A stretch of 34,996 nt of DNA from an uncultured Oscillospiraceae bacterium (GCA_910579595.1 CAJTVM010000021.1:1-34996); one strand, 5' to 3'. Shown: positions 23,757 through 32,540, numbered from the stretch's first letter. Notes: generated from the sequence alone by a model not told the origin. Translations and numbers: made by a program.

Positions 23757-26567
23757 TCAGGACGTTGGCAAACGCCCGAATCCGTAAAAGTGCTGCTGCC
23801 AATAGCTGTAGCCGAGATCGGAATAGGACACCCCCGAGCTGCCGCAGTGGATGAATTGGCCGTTACCCACGTAGATGCCCACATGGGTGGGCCGGTTGGG
23901 ATACGGCGCGTCATAGGTGCCGATGAAGAACACCAAATCACCGGGCTTTGCGCCGGCGGCGGACACCGGGGTGCAGACATCCTCCAGCCCCATCACCCCC
24001 AGCCGCCCGTAGTTCCAGCCGCTGTGGTTGATCACCCAGGACACATACCCGGCACAGTCAAAGGAGGTGGAGGGATTGGTTCCGCCCCAGACATAGGGAA
24101 ATCCGAGATATTTTTCAGCCTCGGCAATCATGGCGGAATAGGTATCGCCGCCCATGGGCTCCCCGGAGTAGTCCGGGATGGTTGGCCCGCCCGGTGTACC
24201 GGGCAGCGCCCCGCCGCTGCCGTCGTCTCCGTTGTCCACAAAGTAGTAGGGGTTGAGATATGCCCCGTTCCGCAGGACCTCCAGATGGAGGTGCGGCCCG
24301 GTGCTGTCCCCGGTGCTGCCCACCGCGCCGATCACGTCCCCGCGCTTGACCTCCTGGCCCGCGCTGACGCTCAGGCTGGAGCAGTGGGCGTAGCGGGCCT
24401 GATACCCCTTATCATCCTCGATGACCACGCACAATCCGTAGCTGCCCGCATCCCCGGCGGACACCACCCGCCCGTCCCGGACGGCTTTGATGGGCGTCCC
24501 CTGGGCGGCGGCGATATCCACGCCCCGATGCAGATCCTTGGCCCCGGTGGTGGGGTGCACCCGGTAGCCGTAGCCGCTGGTCACATAGCCCAGCCAGGGA
24601 AAATCAAAGGGGCTGGCAAACGCCTGCCGGCTGCCGTAGGTCCGCGCATACAGATTGTACCGTTCCGTCTGCTCCCCTGGGAGCAGGCTGGCCGAGAGGC
24701 TGTCCCCCAGCCGGTTCACGGTAAGGGTGGTTTGCAGCACCTTCCATTCGTAGGGGTTGCCCTCATCGTCATAACGGGTTTCGGTGACGGTTGTCCGGGT
24801 GAGCTGGTACTTCTCCGCGAAAAGCCGTTCGATTTCCGGGCGGGTCTGCTCAAAGGTAAAGGCGTTCCGGGTGGCGGAGAGGTAGTTCATCAGCTCGTAG
24901 GGGTTATGGCTGATTTCCCCGATGTTGTAGCGGTATTCATCATAGCCGGGGTGGTTGATCTCGGTGTTGGCGATATCCAACTGCAAATCCGTTTCCAGCT
25001 CGGTAAAGTACAGGTCGGAATCGCAGATTTCCTGATCGTCCGCCAGATAAGAAGCAGAGACAGAGGCGGACTGGACGCCGGACAGCATGACGGTACAGGA
25101 GGCCAGCCCCGCCGAGAAAAAGCCGATCCCCAGCGCCAGCGCCGCCACGATGAGCAGAGCGCCTTTGTGTGCCGAGGCATACCGCTGCGCCGCCTGGAGG
25201 ATCTTTCCGCTGCCAGTCGCCGTCTGCCGGGTGTGCTGGGCGGCTGCTTTGGCCTCCCGCGCAGCCTGGGCATAGCGGCGTTTGAGTTTCCGCTTCTGTA
25301 TCCACTTGGTCAGGACGCCTTGCCGCCGCAGCTCGGGGTTATCTTGGAGGGCGGACTGCCATGCCAGCTGGGCCTGCTCAGTGCGCAGCCGCCCCTCGGC
25401 CTGCCGTGCCGCCCGGTAGGACTCGGAGCGCAGGCGGCGGCTCCGCCGCAAAAGCCGCCCCGCGCCCCGTTCGGCGGCAAATTCGCCCTCGTGAGCCGCC
25501 TCCACCGCCACATTGTTCTGTTCCGCTTCCCGTAGCCTGCCGTGGAGCTTTCCCACCGCCGCCGTTTTCGCCACGCCACCCGCCTGGGCGGGAAGGGAGG
25601 GGGTGGCTTGTTCCGGCGCAGTCTCATCCTCAAACCGTAAGCGGCGGCGCACTCTGCCGGTGGTGGCGTCATACTCCGGCGCAAGACGGGCGCGGCGCTG
25701 GGCGGGAATGTTGGTCTGGGCCTTGTCCAGCCTGCGCCCGGGCTGTATCACTCGCCGTTCCGATGTTTCATACCGCCTCTGCCGGCGGCGGGAGGGCGGC
25801 GGTGCGTCAGCGACACGCTCCACATCCTGGGCGCTGGGCGCGTCAGGCGCATGGTTTGCATCCTGGGCGTTAGGCGTTTCCTGATCCGGATCGTCCTCAA
25901 AACGCAGATGTGGGCGGTCCAATTTGGCGGTAGGTTCCGTTTCAGCAGAACCATCCTCAAATTTCAGCCGCCCAGCCTCCGGCCCGCCCGATGTGGGGGC
26001 GGGGGCTTCCTCCTGCCGCAGCTTTTCCATTTGCTTCCGCTGGCGCTGTTTTTTTGAAGGGTGCACATTCGGAGAGGTAAGTGACGAAATCTGAGCCGGG
26101 GTATCGTCCGCCCCCCGCATGGCGGGGGGCGGAGCTGATGCACTGTGTACATTCGATACGTCAGGGTAAATCGTGTCCAGTGCGGCAGGATTGGCCACAT
26201 CCGGTGTATCCATATCCGGTGCGCTATCATACCGAGCCATGTCCGGTGCGCTCGGCGCGGCGGTGTTAGGCCGAACCGCGTCCGGCGCACTTGGCGTGGC
26301 AGCGTCAGACCAACCCACGTCCGGCACATCGATCCGCGCCGCCTCCGAAGGGGGCGCGGGACGGGGCCGCTGACGGGGCTTCCTCCCCTGAGAGGTGGTA
26401 CGCCGCAGCGGCCCCTGCTCCGGGGTGCGATCCGGGCCGAACGAGATGTCCGCCGCGCGCTGGCTGATCCGCTTCTCCTGCCCGGTGGCCTTATCCTGTT
26501 CAATCAGGCCGTCCCGGCCCAGTTTCTGAACTTTTTTACTCCGTGCCCGGAATTGTTCCCGGCTCAT
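23757..26567 (-). CDS. Cell-wall hydrolase with M23 and NlpC/P60 domains (CD1108-like)
   Basis: The 936-residue protein opens the peptidoglycan for the transfer channel. The first 460 residues are low-complexity and cytoplasmic, with Ala-Pro-Asp rich repeats and three copies of an L-[RK]-F-E-D motif (near 202, 223 and 312), then Arg/Ala-rich helices. One membrane helix (about 467-492) precedes an extracellular part. There is an M23/LytM endopeptidase (about 669-775, HRGVDIAAAQGTP, HCSSLSV, HLHLEV) and a C-terminal NlpC/P60 domain (about 812-936) with catalytic Cys near 837 (SFDCAGYVSWV) and His near 892 (PTHVGIYVG). The start at ATG 26567 overlaps the stop of the small upstream gene (ATGA) and has GGAGG six bases before it. 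Confidence 0.92.
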   Translation of the reverse strand: MSREQFRARSKKVQKLGRDGLIEQDKATGQEKRISQRAADISFGPDRTPEQGPLRRTTSQGRKPRQRPRPAPPSEAARIDVPDVGWSDAATPSAPDAVRPNTAAPSAPDMARYDSAPDMDTPDVANPAALDTIYPDVSNVHSASAPPPAMRGADDTPAQISSLTSPNVHPSKKQRQRKQMEKLRQEEAPAPTSGGPEAGRLKFEDGSAETEPTAKLDRPHLRFEDDPDQETPNAQDANHAPDAPSAQDVERVADAPPPSRRRQRRYETSERRVIQPGRRLDKAQTNIPAQRRARLAPEYDATTGRVRRRLRFEDETAPEQATPSLPAQAGGVAKTAAVGKLHGRLREAEQNNVAVEAAHEGEFAAERGAGRLLRRSRRLRSESYRAARQAEGRLRTEQAQLAWQSALQDNPELRRQGVLTKWIQKRKLKRRYAQAAREAKAAAQHTRQTATGSGKILQAAQRYASAHKGALLIVAALALGIGFFSAGLASCTVMLSGVQSASVSASYLADDQEICDSDLYFTELETDLQLDIANTEINHPGYDEYRYNIGEISHNPYELMNYLSATRNAFTFEQTRPEIERLFAEKYQLTRTTVTETRYDDEGNPYEWKVLQTTLTVNRLGDSLSASLLPGEQTERYNLYARTYGSRQAFASPFDFPWLGYVTSGYGYRVHPTTGAKDLHRGVDIAAAQGTPIKAVRDGRVVSAGDAGSYGLCVVIEDDKGYQARYAHCSSLSVSAGQEVKRGDVIGAVGSTGDSTGPHLHLEVLRNGAYLNPYYFVDNGDDGSGGALPGTPGGPTIPDYSGEPMGGDTYSAMIAEAEKYLGFPYVWGGTNPSTSFDCAGYVSWVINHSGWNYGRLGVMGLEDVCTPVSAAGAKPGDLVFFIGTYDAPYPNRPTHVGIYVGNGQFIHCGSSGVSYSDLGYSYWQQHFYGFGRLPTS

Positions 26568-26806
26568 CGCGCCGCCTCCGGGGGTTTGCGGAGATGATCC
26601 GGCACGGCGACACAGGCGTTTACCGCCGCCCGTTTTTCCGCCAAGTCCTTGCGGATAGACGGCTTCCCCGCCGTTCTCCGAGCCGCCACCCATGCCGCGC
26701 GGGCCGTCTCGGTGCGCCGCGCCGGACGCTCCGCGCCGCTGGGGGCAATAGCGGAATTGCTTACGCCGGTCATGGTTCGATTGGAGCTTCTTATGTGTTG
26801 ATTCAC
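26564..26806 (-). CDS. Small basic element protein with the KPSIR motif
   Basis: The 80-residue protein is rich in Ala and Arg. It starts with GTG at 26806, nine bases after AGGAGG, and ends in an ATGA overlap with the wall-hydrolase gene. Its only recognisable element is AGKPSIRKDLAEKRA at about residues 46-60, the clearest example of a motif found in four other proteins of this window. Its function is unknown. Its position between virB4 and the wall hydrolase suggests it belongs to the transfer module. Confidence 0.7.
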   Translation of the reverse strand: MNQHIRSSNRTMTGVSNSAIAPSGAERPARRTETARAAWVAARRTAGKPSIRKDLAEKRAAVNACVAVPDHLRKPPEAAR

Positions 26807-26821
26807 TGTTCAGCGCCTCCT

Positions 26822-29296
26822 TTACTGTTCCGCCAATTCTTCCGGGCGGGTGGTGAGCAGCCGGTACAGCTCGGTATCCTTGGGGAAGTGGTCCACAAAG
26901 GGGATGATCACATTCCCGAAAAATAACAGCCCCTCGCCGGCGTTAGAGTTCGTTACATAGGAAAGCTGGTGGGGGCTGATGTTGAGCTGCTTGGCCAGGA
27001 TCTGTCGGTCGCCGCCCGCCTGGTTCAGCATATAGATGAAATCAGAATTTTCAAAGATATTCTCGATCTCCCTGGATGAGAGCAAATCCTTCACATTTTG
27101 GGTAATGCCGGTGGGAATTCCGCCCCACTTGCGGAACCGCTTCCAGATCTCCACCGTGTAGGCGGCGGTCTGCTCCTCCCGCAAGAGGAGGTGCATCTCA
27201 TCCACATAGAGCCGGGTGGATTTGTGGGCCTCCCGGTTCTCGCTGACACGCCCCCAAACCTGATCCTGCACCACCTGCATCCCAAACTTCTTGAGCTGCT
27301 TGCCCAGGTTTTTGATGATGTAGCACACGATCCGGCTGTTGATCTCCACATTGGTGCGGTGGTTGAACACGTTGAGAGAGCCGGTGACGTAGATCTCCAG
27401 CGCCGTGGCAATGCGCTGGGCCTCCACCTCCGGCTGCTGGCGCAGAAGCTCATACAGATCCCCCAGCACCGGCATTTTCTCAGGGCGGGGGTCCTGCAAA
27501 TAGTCCCGGTACACCATGTGGACGCAGCGGTCAATCACCGTTTTCTCCACCGGCTCCAGCCCCGCCTTGCCGCCCACGATCAGCTCACACAGGGAGAGGA
27601 TGAAGTCGCTTTTCAGCGTCAGCGGGTTATCGTCCTCGGAGTAGTTGAGGGTCAGATCCATGGGATTGATAAACTGGTCGGAGGCGGGGGAAATGTCGAT
27701 CACCTGCCCGCCCAGCCGCCGCACCAGGGACGAATACTCGTTTTCCGGGTCGATGATGGCGATATCGTCCTGGGTCATGAGGAACGCGTTGGCGATCTCC
27801 CGCTTGGCGGAGAAGGATTTACCGCTGCCGGGAGTGCCCAGGATCAGGCCGTTGGGGTTTTTCAGCTTTTTGCGGTCTGCCATGATGAGGTTGTTGGACA
27901 GGGCGTTCAGCCCGTAGTACAGCGCCTCGCCGCCCATAAATAGCTCCTGGGTGGTGAAGGGCACAAAAATAGCGGTGCTTGAGGTGGTCAAGCCCCGCTG
28001 GATGTTGATTTGGTTCAGTCCCAGGGGAAGGGAGGATACCAGCCCTTGTTCCTGCTGCCATTCCAGGCGGCGCAGGGCGCAGTTGTATTTCTGCGCCACC
28101 CCCGCCGCCTGGAAGATGTTGTTCTCCAGCCTCTGCCGGGTGGGGGCGACGTTCAGCACGATCACCGTCACCAGAAACATCCGCTCGTTCCGGGATTGAA
28201 GATCCTCCAGCAGCGTTTTGGCCTCGTTGCCGAAGGTGGTCAAGTCGCTGGGAATTATATCCATATCATAGCCTGCCCGGACGGCCTTTTTCTGCTCCTG
28301 GATTTTCATGGCGTCCAGATCGGTGATCTTCCGCTTGATATTCTTGATGGCGGCGCTTTGGTCAATGGACTGGATGTGCATGGTCACCACCTGGCTGTGC
28401 TCCAGGTCCAGGAAGTCCGCCAGCATACGGTCGGTCAGCTCCGGGGCCAGGATTTGCAGGAAGGACACCGCGCCGTGGGTTTTGCCCATCTGGAAGGTGC
28501 GCCCGGACTTGAAGGTGAAGCTGTCCGGGGCGATGAAGTCCTTGGTGGACAGCCCGGTTTTCCAGATGGCGTCCCAGGTGAAGCGGAATTTCTGATGATC
28601 CATGGGGTGGAGGATTTGGTGGAGGGTCGCCAGCCGCTCAAGACCGTTAAGGGAGTGCGCCCGGACGCCCAGCACCTTGAAATTGGCCAGGATATCCGCC
28701 TCAACGCGCTCCAGCCGGGGCTTGGCCGCTTTCAGACTGTCCGCCTCCACGCCGAAGGTGATGTACTTGGTTTTGGTCAGGCCGTTGTTTCCCTTGGCCA
28801 GCTGGCTTTTGAGCATATCCGAATACTCCTCCCGGATGCCGTTGAAGGCGTCGATCTGTTCCGGGATGCAGATGGAGCGCTGGTACTCCTCCATGTCGGT
28901 GCGCTGGTTGAGGAAGGAGAGCTGGACGCGGATGGAGGAATCGAAGTAATTGAGAAAATCGCAGTAATTCTCAAAGATCAGGTTTTTGTCCTCGTTCTGC
29001 GCCAGTTGGTAGTTGATATCGTAGAAGCGGATCTGCTTAGTGAAATAACGGTCCGTCACCGCGCAGATCCCATCCCGGTACATTTCACGGTAGGGGATGG
29101 TCTGCTGGGCGGTCTGGGGGAGCCTGCCGTCCTGCTTGGCCTTTCGCACGGCGGCGGCAAAGCGCCGTTTCTCCGCCGCTTTCCGTTTGGCGTCAGACGT
29201 CGGATGGATGGCGCCTTTCAGATCAGCCCGCTCCGCGCGGAGTTTTCTTTTTGCGGCTTGCAGATTTTTTGCCTGGTTTTTTTGCTGCCTGTTCAA
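26822..29296 (-). CDS. virB4: VirB4/TraE-like conjugation ATPase
   Basis: This 824-residue protein powers the type IV secretion channel from the cytoplasmic face. The N-terminal 70 residues are lysine/arginine-rich and coiled (NRQQKNQAKNLQAAKRKLRA). The CagE/VirB4 middle region follows. Walker A is GTPGSGKSFSAKRE at about 488-501 and Walker B is RLYVDEMHLLL at about 695-702. I choose TTG at 29296 because AAGGAGG (29306-29312) lies nine bases upstream. The longer open frame to 29443 would only translate, out of frame, the coding bases of prgI, giving an implausible Arg/Trp/Pro/Thr-rich leader. The gene overlaps prgI by 74 bases. Confidence 0.95.
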   Translation of the reverse strand: MNRQQKNQAKNLQAAKRKLRAERADLKGAIHPTSDAKRKAAEKRRFAAAVRKAKQDGRLPQTAQQTIPYREMYRDGICAVTDRYFTKQIRFYDINYQLAQNEDKNLIFENYCDFLNYFDSSIRVQLSFLNQRTDMEEYQRSICIPEQIDAFNGIREEYSDMLKSQLAKGNNGLTKTKYITFGVEADSLKAAKPRLERVEADILANFKVLGVRAHSLNGLERLATLHQILHPMDHQKFRFTWDAIWKTGLSTKDFIAPDSFTFKSGRTFQMGKTHGAVSFLQILAPELTDRMLADFLDLEHSQVVTMHIQSIDQSAAIKNIKRKITDLDAMKIQEQKKAVRAGYDMDIIPSDLTTFGNEAKTLLEDLQSRNERMFLVTVIVLNVAPTRQRLENNIFQAAGVAQKYNCALRRLEWQQEQGLVSSLPLGLNQINIQRGLTTSSTAIFVPFTTQELFMGGEALYYGLNALSNNLIMADRKKLKNPNGLILGTPGSGKSFSAKREIANAFLMTQDDIAIIDPENEYSSLVRRLGGQVIDISPASDQFINPMDLTLNYSEDDNPLTLKSDFILSLCELIVGGKAGLEPVEKTVIDRCVHMVYRDYLQDPRPEKMPVLGDLYELLRQQPEVEAQRIATALEIYVTGSLNVFNHRTNVEINSRIVCYIIKNLGKQLKKFGMQVVQDQVWGRVSENREAHKSTRLYVDEMHLLLREEQTAAYTVEIWKRFRKWGGIPTGITQNVKDLLSSREIENIFENSDFIYMLNQAGGDRQILAKQLNISPHQLSYVTNSNAGEGLLFFGNVIIPFVDHFPKDTELYRLLTTRPEELAEQ

Positions 29297-29648
29297 ATTT
29301 TGCGGCCTCCTTGTCAAAATTGTTCTGCCGCTCCAGGGCGGCGTAGAGGTTGTCGGTCTGATAGGGGCGGGTTTGGGGGCACAGGAACCGCGCCCGGATG
29401 AAGTGGCCCAGCACCTTTTCCAGCGGCTGGCCATCCTTCTCATAGATGCCGAACAGGAAAAAGGGCAGCATCAGGCCGATCATCAGCATGACTGCCGCGT
29501 CGTTCCCGATGCCACCCCGGGTCAGGATATAGGTGGGAATGCCCACCAGCGCGCCGCCGCCGAAGCAGATGAGCTGGCGGCGGGTCAGGTTAAAGGCCAC
29601 CTTTGTTTTTACGCGGGTCAGGTCTTTGGGGACGGGGACAAAGGGCAT
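29223..29648 (-). CDS. PrgI family membrane protein
   Basis: The 141-residue protein begins MPFVPVPKDLTRVKTKVAFNLTRRQLICF, the usual PrgI opening, followed by two membrane helices (about 28-45 and 50-72). A cytoplasmic part includes YEKDGQPLEKVLGHFIRARF and a Lys-rich tail (KKPGKKSASRKKK). PrgI is a VirB3-like partner of VirB4 in Gram-positive conjugation systems. I start at ATG 29648, eight bases after GGAGG. The GTG three codons earlier overlaps that site. It overlaps the methyltransferase end by 59 bases and virB4 by 74. Confidence 0.9.
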   Translation of the reverse strand: MPFVPVPKDLTRVKTKVAFNLTRRQLICFGGGALVGIPTYILTRGGIGNDAAVMLMIGLMLPFFLFGIYEKDGQPLEKVLGHFIRARFLCPQTRPYQTDNLYAALERQNNFDKEAAKFEQAAKKPGKKSASRKKKTPRGAG

Positions 29649-31227
29649 GGTTTTCACCTCCTTCTATTTTCAGCACGTCCCGGATACCCTGCATGATGTA
29701 AGCCACACAGGGTACGGAAACGCTGTTGCCCAACATGGAATAACGCTTACTGTCACTGATATTTTTTCCATCATGACCATACTGTGTCCAAAAATCCGGG
29801 AACCCCATCAACCTCTCGGCCTCAAGTGGAATAAGCCGCCTTACATTCAGCCCAATACGAACCGGATTCTGATAGTTCCGTGAGTACCCCGCTGATCGGG
29901 CCTTAGCCTGCAATGTTCCGCTGACATCCCCGGCTTTTTTCAGGTTGCGGCAATCCACGGCGTTGACCACGGCGATACCGTCCTGCTGACAGCCAGGGTT
30001 GCCGCCATTCTGATCCAGCGTCCGGGAAACCTGGGTTTCGCGAAAGCCAACAGCGGGATTATCGGACAGCATACCCTTTGAACAGCAGGCCCCGATGGAA
30101 AATGCTTTCAGAACGCCGCTGGGCTGTCCGGCCACCAACGTGGGGGCGGTTTCCGCCTGATAGCTCACGCTGCCCGCTGTGCCCGCGGCCTTATAGCGGA
30201 AGCCCGCGCTTGCGACAAAAGGCTGGTCATGTCTACAGGTTAGCGTGGGAGCGGCGTCCGCCAAGATTTCCGCGTTGGTTTGGGTGGTCGCCATACACAG
30301 TGTCCCGATTGCCGCATGGGGCCTGCCGCTCCCGCAAAGGGCGGGCTGTACAGGCTTCATAGCCGAGCGGTTGGTCTTGCTGGTGATCTGCTGTAGGTCA
30401 AAGCCCGCCGCTACGATGGGCAGATTGCCATGGGTCTGGCTGCGGAGGGTAGGGGGGATCCTGGATTGCTCCGCCGCAATGAAATCGCCGCCTTGGTCGT
30501 TCAGCACTCCGATAAGCCCGCCTGATTCATCAACGCCGTTTTCAGCAAAGGCGGCAAGTCCTTGCTGCGGCGTTCCGCCCGCCTTAAAATACCCAAGCAG
30601 GCTTTTGGGGACAAAAAGTATTTGTCCGGCACGTTTTCCTCCAAAATCGCAGACAAGAAACAGGCGTCTGCGCCGCTGTGCTGTTCCGAAATGTTGAGCG
30701 TTGTACACGATCCAAGCGAGATCAACTCCTCCGCCTCGTACCATTCCGGCGTTTGCCCACTTTCCAGATCGAGGCATTGGAACTTCGCTCTTTGTGAGCG
30801 CCGAGAGCACGGCTTGATAGTCACGCCCACCTGCGGAACTTTTACAACCGAGGACGTTTTCCCAAATTGCGAACCTTGGATATTTGCCATGTGTGGCCTC
30901 CCTCATCTCATAAATAACACGCACGGCCTCCATAAAAAGGCCGCTGCGTTCATCTGCCAGTCCCCGGCGTTGGCCTGCCAGTGATAATCCCTGGCAAGGA
31001 CTTCCAAATGTGATAATGTCCACGGGCGGGAGAGTCCCGCCGTGGAGCCGGGTAATGTCCCCCATTTGGGCCATATCCGGGAAATGCCGTTTTGTGACCG
31101 ATACGCACTCCGGTACGCTCTCGCTGGCCCACAGGGAATGGATTCCATAAAAAGAGGCGGCATAGGGAAAGCCCCCTATGCCATCAAAAAGTGATCCTAA
31201 TGTTAAGTTGGTTTCTTCGTAAGAAAT
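29590..31227 (-). CDS. C5-cytosine DNA methyltransferase, probably with an ATT start
   Basis: The full protein is about 545 residues. Motif I (LGSLFDGIGGF, about 10-20) is encoded upstream of the first ATG (31074). Motif IV is GSPCQG with the catalytic Cys near 78, motif VI is WENV near 122-125, motif VIII is AQRRRRLFLV, and motifs IX-X end it (RRLIPLEAERLMGFP, MLGNSVSVP). It methylates a cytosine; the target is unknown, and no restriction enzyme is nearby, so it probably protects element DNA. The frame opens directly after the stop of the DUF3848 gene and contains no ATG, GTG or TTG before motif I. The best candidate is ATT at 31227, eight bases after GAGGTGA. If that is wrong, the gene is either truncated to 494 residues without motif I or made by stop read-through. 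Confidence 0.85.
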   Translation of the reverse strand: MSYEETNLTLGSLFDGIGGFPYAASFYGIHSLWASESVPECVSVTKRHFPDMAQMGDITRLHGGTLPPVDIITFGSPCQGLSLAGQRRGLADERSGLFMEAVRVIYEMREATHGKYPRFAIWENVLGCKSSAGGRDYQAVLSALTKSEVPMPRSGKWANAGMVRGGGVDLAWIVYNAQHFGTAQRRRRLFLVCDFGGKRAGQILFVPKSLLGYFKAGGTPQQGLAAFAENGVDESGGLIGVLNDQGGDFIAAEQSRIPPTLRSQTHGNLPIVAAGFDLQQITSKTNRSAMKPVQPALCGSGRPHAAIGTLCMATTQTNAEILADAAPTLTCRHDQPFVASAGFRYKAAGTAGSVSYQAETAPTLVAGQPSGVLKAFSIGACCSKGMLSDNPAVGFRETQVSRTLDQNGGNPGCQQDGIAVVNAVDCRNLKKAGDVSGTLQAKARSAGYSRNYQNPVRIGLNVRRLIPLEAERLMGFPDFWTQYGHDGKNISDSKRYSMLGNSVSVPCVAYIMQGIRDVLKIEGGENHALCPRPQRPDPRKNKGGL

Positions 31228-31230
31228 AGG

Positions 31231-32040
31231 TTATCTCACCTCACGATCTTTTGGTTTTACGGCGGATTTGCTGCCGGGGACGGGTTTTGCGGCCAACTGT
31301 TCCCTAATGGAGGGCTTTTTCGCGGGCTGACCCCGCGCTGCTGCCAGCTCCCTGCGTACCATGTCAACAAAACCGTTCACCACAGTAGAATGGATGTGTA
31401 CAATGTAGGGACAACGGTGATCCTCCCGCTCAAACATGGGGATCGCAGCCGCCCACGTCTTGTTGCTTCGGGAAAAGCGTTCGTCCCAGTCCTTGCTCTG
31501 GATGGTGGCGGCGAGCACATAGGTCACGCGCTCCGGGCCAAACTCCGCCAAAACGTCTCTCGGGTCAGTTTTGAGGTGAACCCCATCAAAGCCCGCCCGG
31601 ATTGCCGCCTCTATGGCCTCCTTGCAGGCCACATTTGCCTGACGGGAGGCCCGGAACGCATCCAATTCCCCGTGTTCCCTGGCATATTCGCCGGACTGCC
31701 GGTAGATCGGTTCATAGTGGACAGGCCCCTGCCGGTCCTTCAGCAGGCTGCCCGCACGGGCCTCGATTGCATCCCGGATATCCTCCATGTGGCGTGTCGT
31801 TACATCACTCCACTCCTGGTACACGTCCGCCAGCGGTGTGGAGGAGGACAGCAGCGCCTCCGCCTGTTCTGCCGGAAGCTCCAGCGTCTCCATTTCCACC
31901 AGGATGTCCTCCCGCATGGCGTACTCGTAGGCGTGGTCAAGGATCTCCTCCGGCGTTTTGCCCAGCAGCTGGGCGCGAAACTCCTTCTGCTCCGCCGCCA
32001 TCTTGTCATACAGTGCCTGGTTCAGTTGTTCAGTGTTCAT
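31231..32040 (-). CDS. DUF3848/DUF3849 element protein
   Basis: This is a 269-residue protein. The N-terminal half (NQALYDKMAAEQKEFRAQLL, EEILDHAYEYAMREDILVEM, LPLADVYQEW-like) fits DUF3848. The part from about residue 105 (YEPIYRQSGEYAREHGELD, ASRQANVACKEAIEAAI, RVTYVLAATIQSKDWDERFS) fits DUF3849. Both occur in 'polyvalent' proteins of phages and conjugative elements and are thought to act in conflict with the host; no biochemical activity is known to me. The C terminus has AKKPSIREQLAAK, one of five copies of the shared motif. ATG 32040 has AGGGGG about six bases upstream. Its stop lies directly before the methyltransferase frame, in the same phase. Confidence 0.82.
   Translation of the reverse strand: MNTEQLNQALYDKMAAEQKEFRAQLLGKTPEEILDHAYEYAMREDILVEMETLELPAEQAEALLSSSTPLADVYQEWSDVTTRHMEDIRDAIEARAGSLLKDRQGPVHYEPIYRQSGEYAREHGELDAFRASRQANVACKEAIEAAIRAGFDGVHLKTDPRDVLAEFGPERVTYVLAATIQSKDWDERFSRSNKTWAAAIPMFEREDHRCPYIVHIHSTVVNGFVDMVRRELAAARGQPAKKPSIREQLAAKPVPGSKSAVKPKDREVR
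31236..31242 (-). promoter_or_regulatory. Ribosome binding site supporting an ATT start for the methyltransferase
   Basis: GAGGTGA on the minus strand is a good match to the 16S anti-Shine-Dalgarno, ends eight bases before ATT at 31227 and lies within the last codons of the DUF3848 gene (GAG GTG AGA TAA). No other gene start is in reach of it. Confidence 0.55.
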
Positions 32041-32121
32041 TGAAAACCCCCTATTTAATAATTTTTCATAACATAGTTTCATCTGCGGCGGACAGGAATC
32101 CGCAGCAGACCGGCCAACAAT

Positions 32122-32520
32122 TCAACGCGCCCCTTTGTCCGCTGTCCGTGTGTGGGCCTGGGTGGGGCGTGCCGCCGCTTCCCTGGCGGCGTCCTGGAGC
32201 GCACCCCGCACAGAAGGCCGCTCCACCGCTTTCTGATACTCACCCAGTACCGCGCTGTGCAGCGCCTCCCGCATTTCCTTGGTGGTGGGGAGGCAGATAT
32301 CATGATACTGGCCGTCCTTCCCCTTGGTGCTGGGCATGGCGACAAACGGCCCCTTGTCCGATTGATTGATACGGATATTATTGATGGCGAAAACACCGCC
32401 CAGGTTGACGTTGGCGAACGCCAGCAGCTTGTCCGGTTCCTTTACCGGGTACACCTTTACGCTCATGCCGGGGATAGAGGGCACAGCCGCGCCGGTGCCC
32501 TGGGGCATTGTTTCATTCAT
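32122..32520 (-). CDS. SpoVG-like protein
   Basis: This is a 132-residue protein. Residues about 18-85 match SpoVG: VKVYPVKEPDKLLAFANVNLGG, FAINNIRINQSDKGPFVAMPS, and GKDGQYHDICLPTTKEMREAL. SpoVG is a small nucleic-acid binding regulator in Firmicutes; element copies may regulate transfer or host genes. The last 40 residues form an extension absent from chromosomal SpoVG and include VERPSVRGALQDAAREA, a variant of the shared motif. ATG 32520 has AGGAGG eight bases upstream. The 80-base gap to the next gene holds no clear signal. Confidence 0.85.
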   Translation of the reverse strand: MNETMPQGTGAAVPSIPGMSVKVYPVKEPDKLLAFANVNLGGVFAINNIRINQSDKGPFVAMPSTKGKDGQYHDICLPTTKEMREALHSAVLGEYQKAVERPSVRGALQDAAREAAARPTQAHTRTADKGAR

Positions 32521-32540
32521 TGTCAGTTCCTCCTTCAGAT

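Noticed and set aside
23790..25535. Open frame of 581 codons opposite the wall-hydrolase gene
   Set aside because: M23 and NlpC/P60 motifs are on the minus strand; the plus-strand product is a Gly/Ala/Val/His-rich shadow.
26081..26370. Tandem repeats resembling a CRISPR array in the wall-hydrolase gene
   Set aside because: The repeated GTCCGG/GCGC words are degenerate codons of Ala-Pro-Asp rich protein repeats, without regular spacers.
28010..29401. Open frame of 463 codons opposite virB4
   Set aside because: It is antisense to the conserved VirB4 sequence and has no ribosome binding site or domain.
29297..29443. N-terminal extension of VirB4 to an ATG at 29443
   Set aside because: The extra residues are an out-of-frame reading of prgI, and the AAGGAGG with TTG at 29296 explains the start better.
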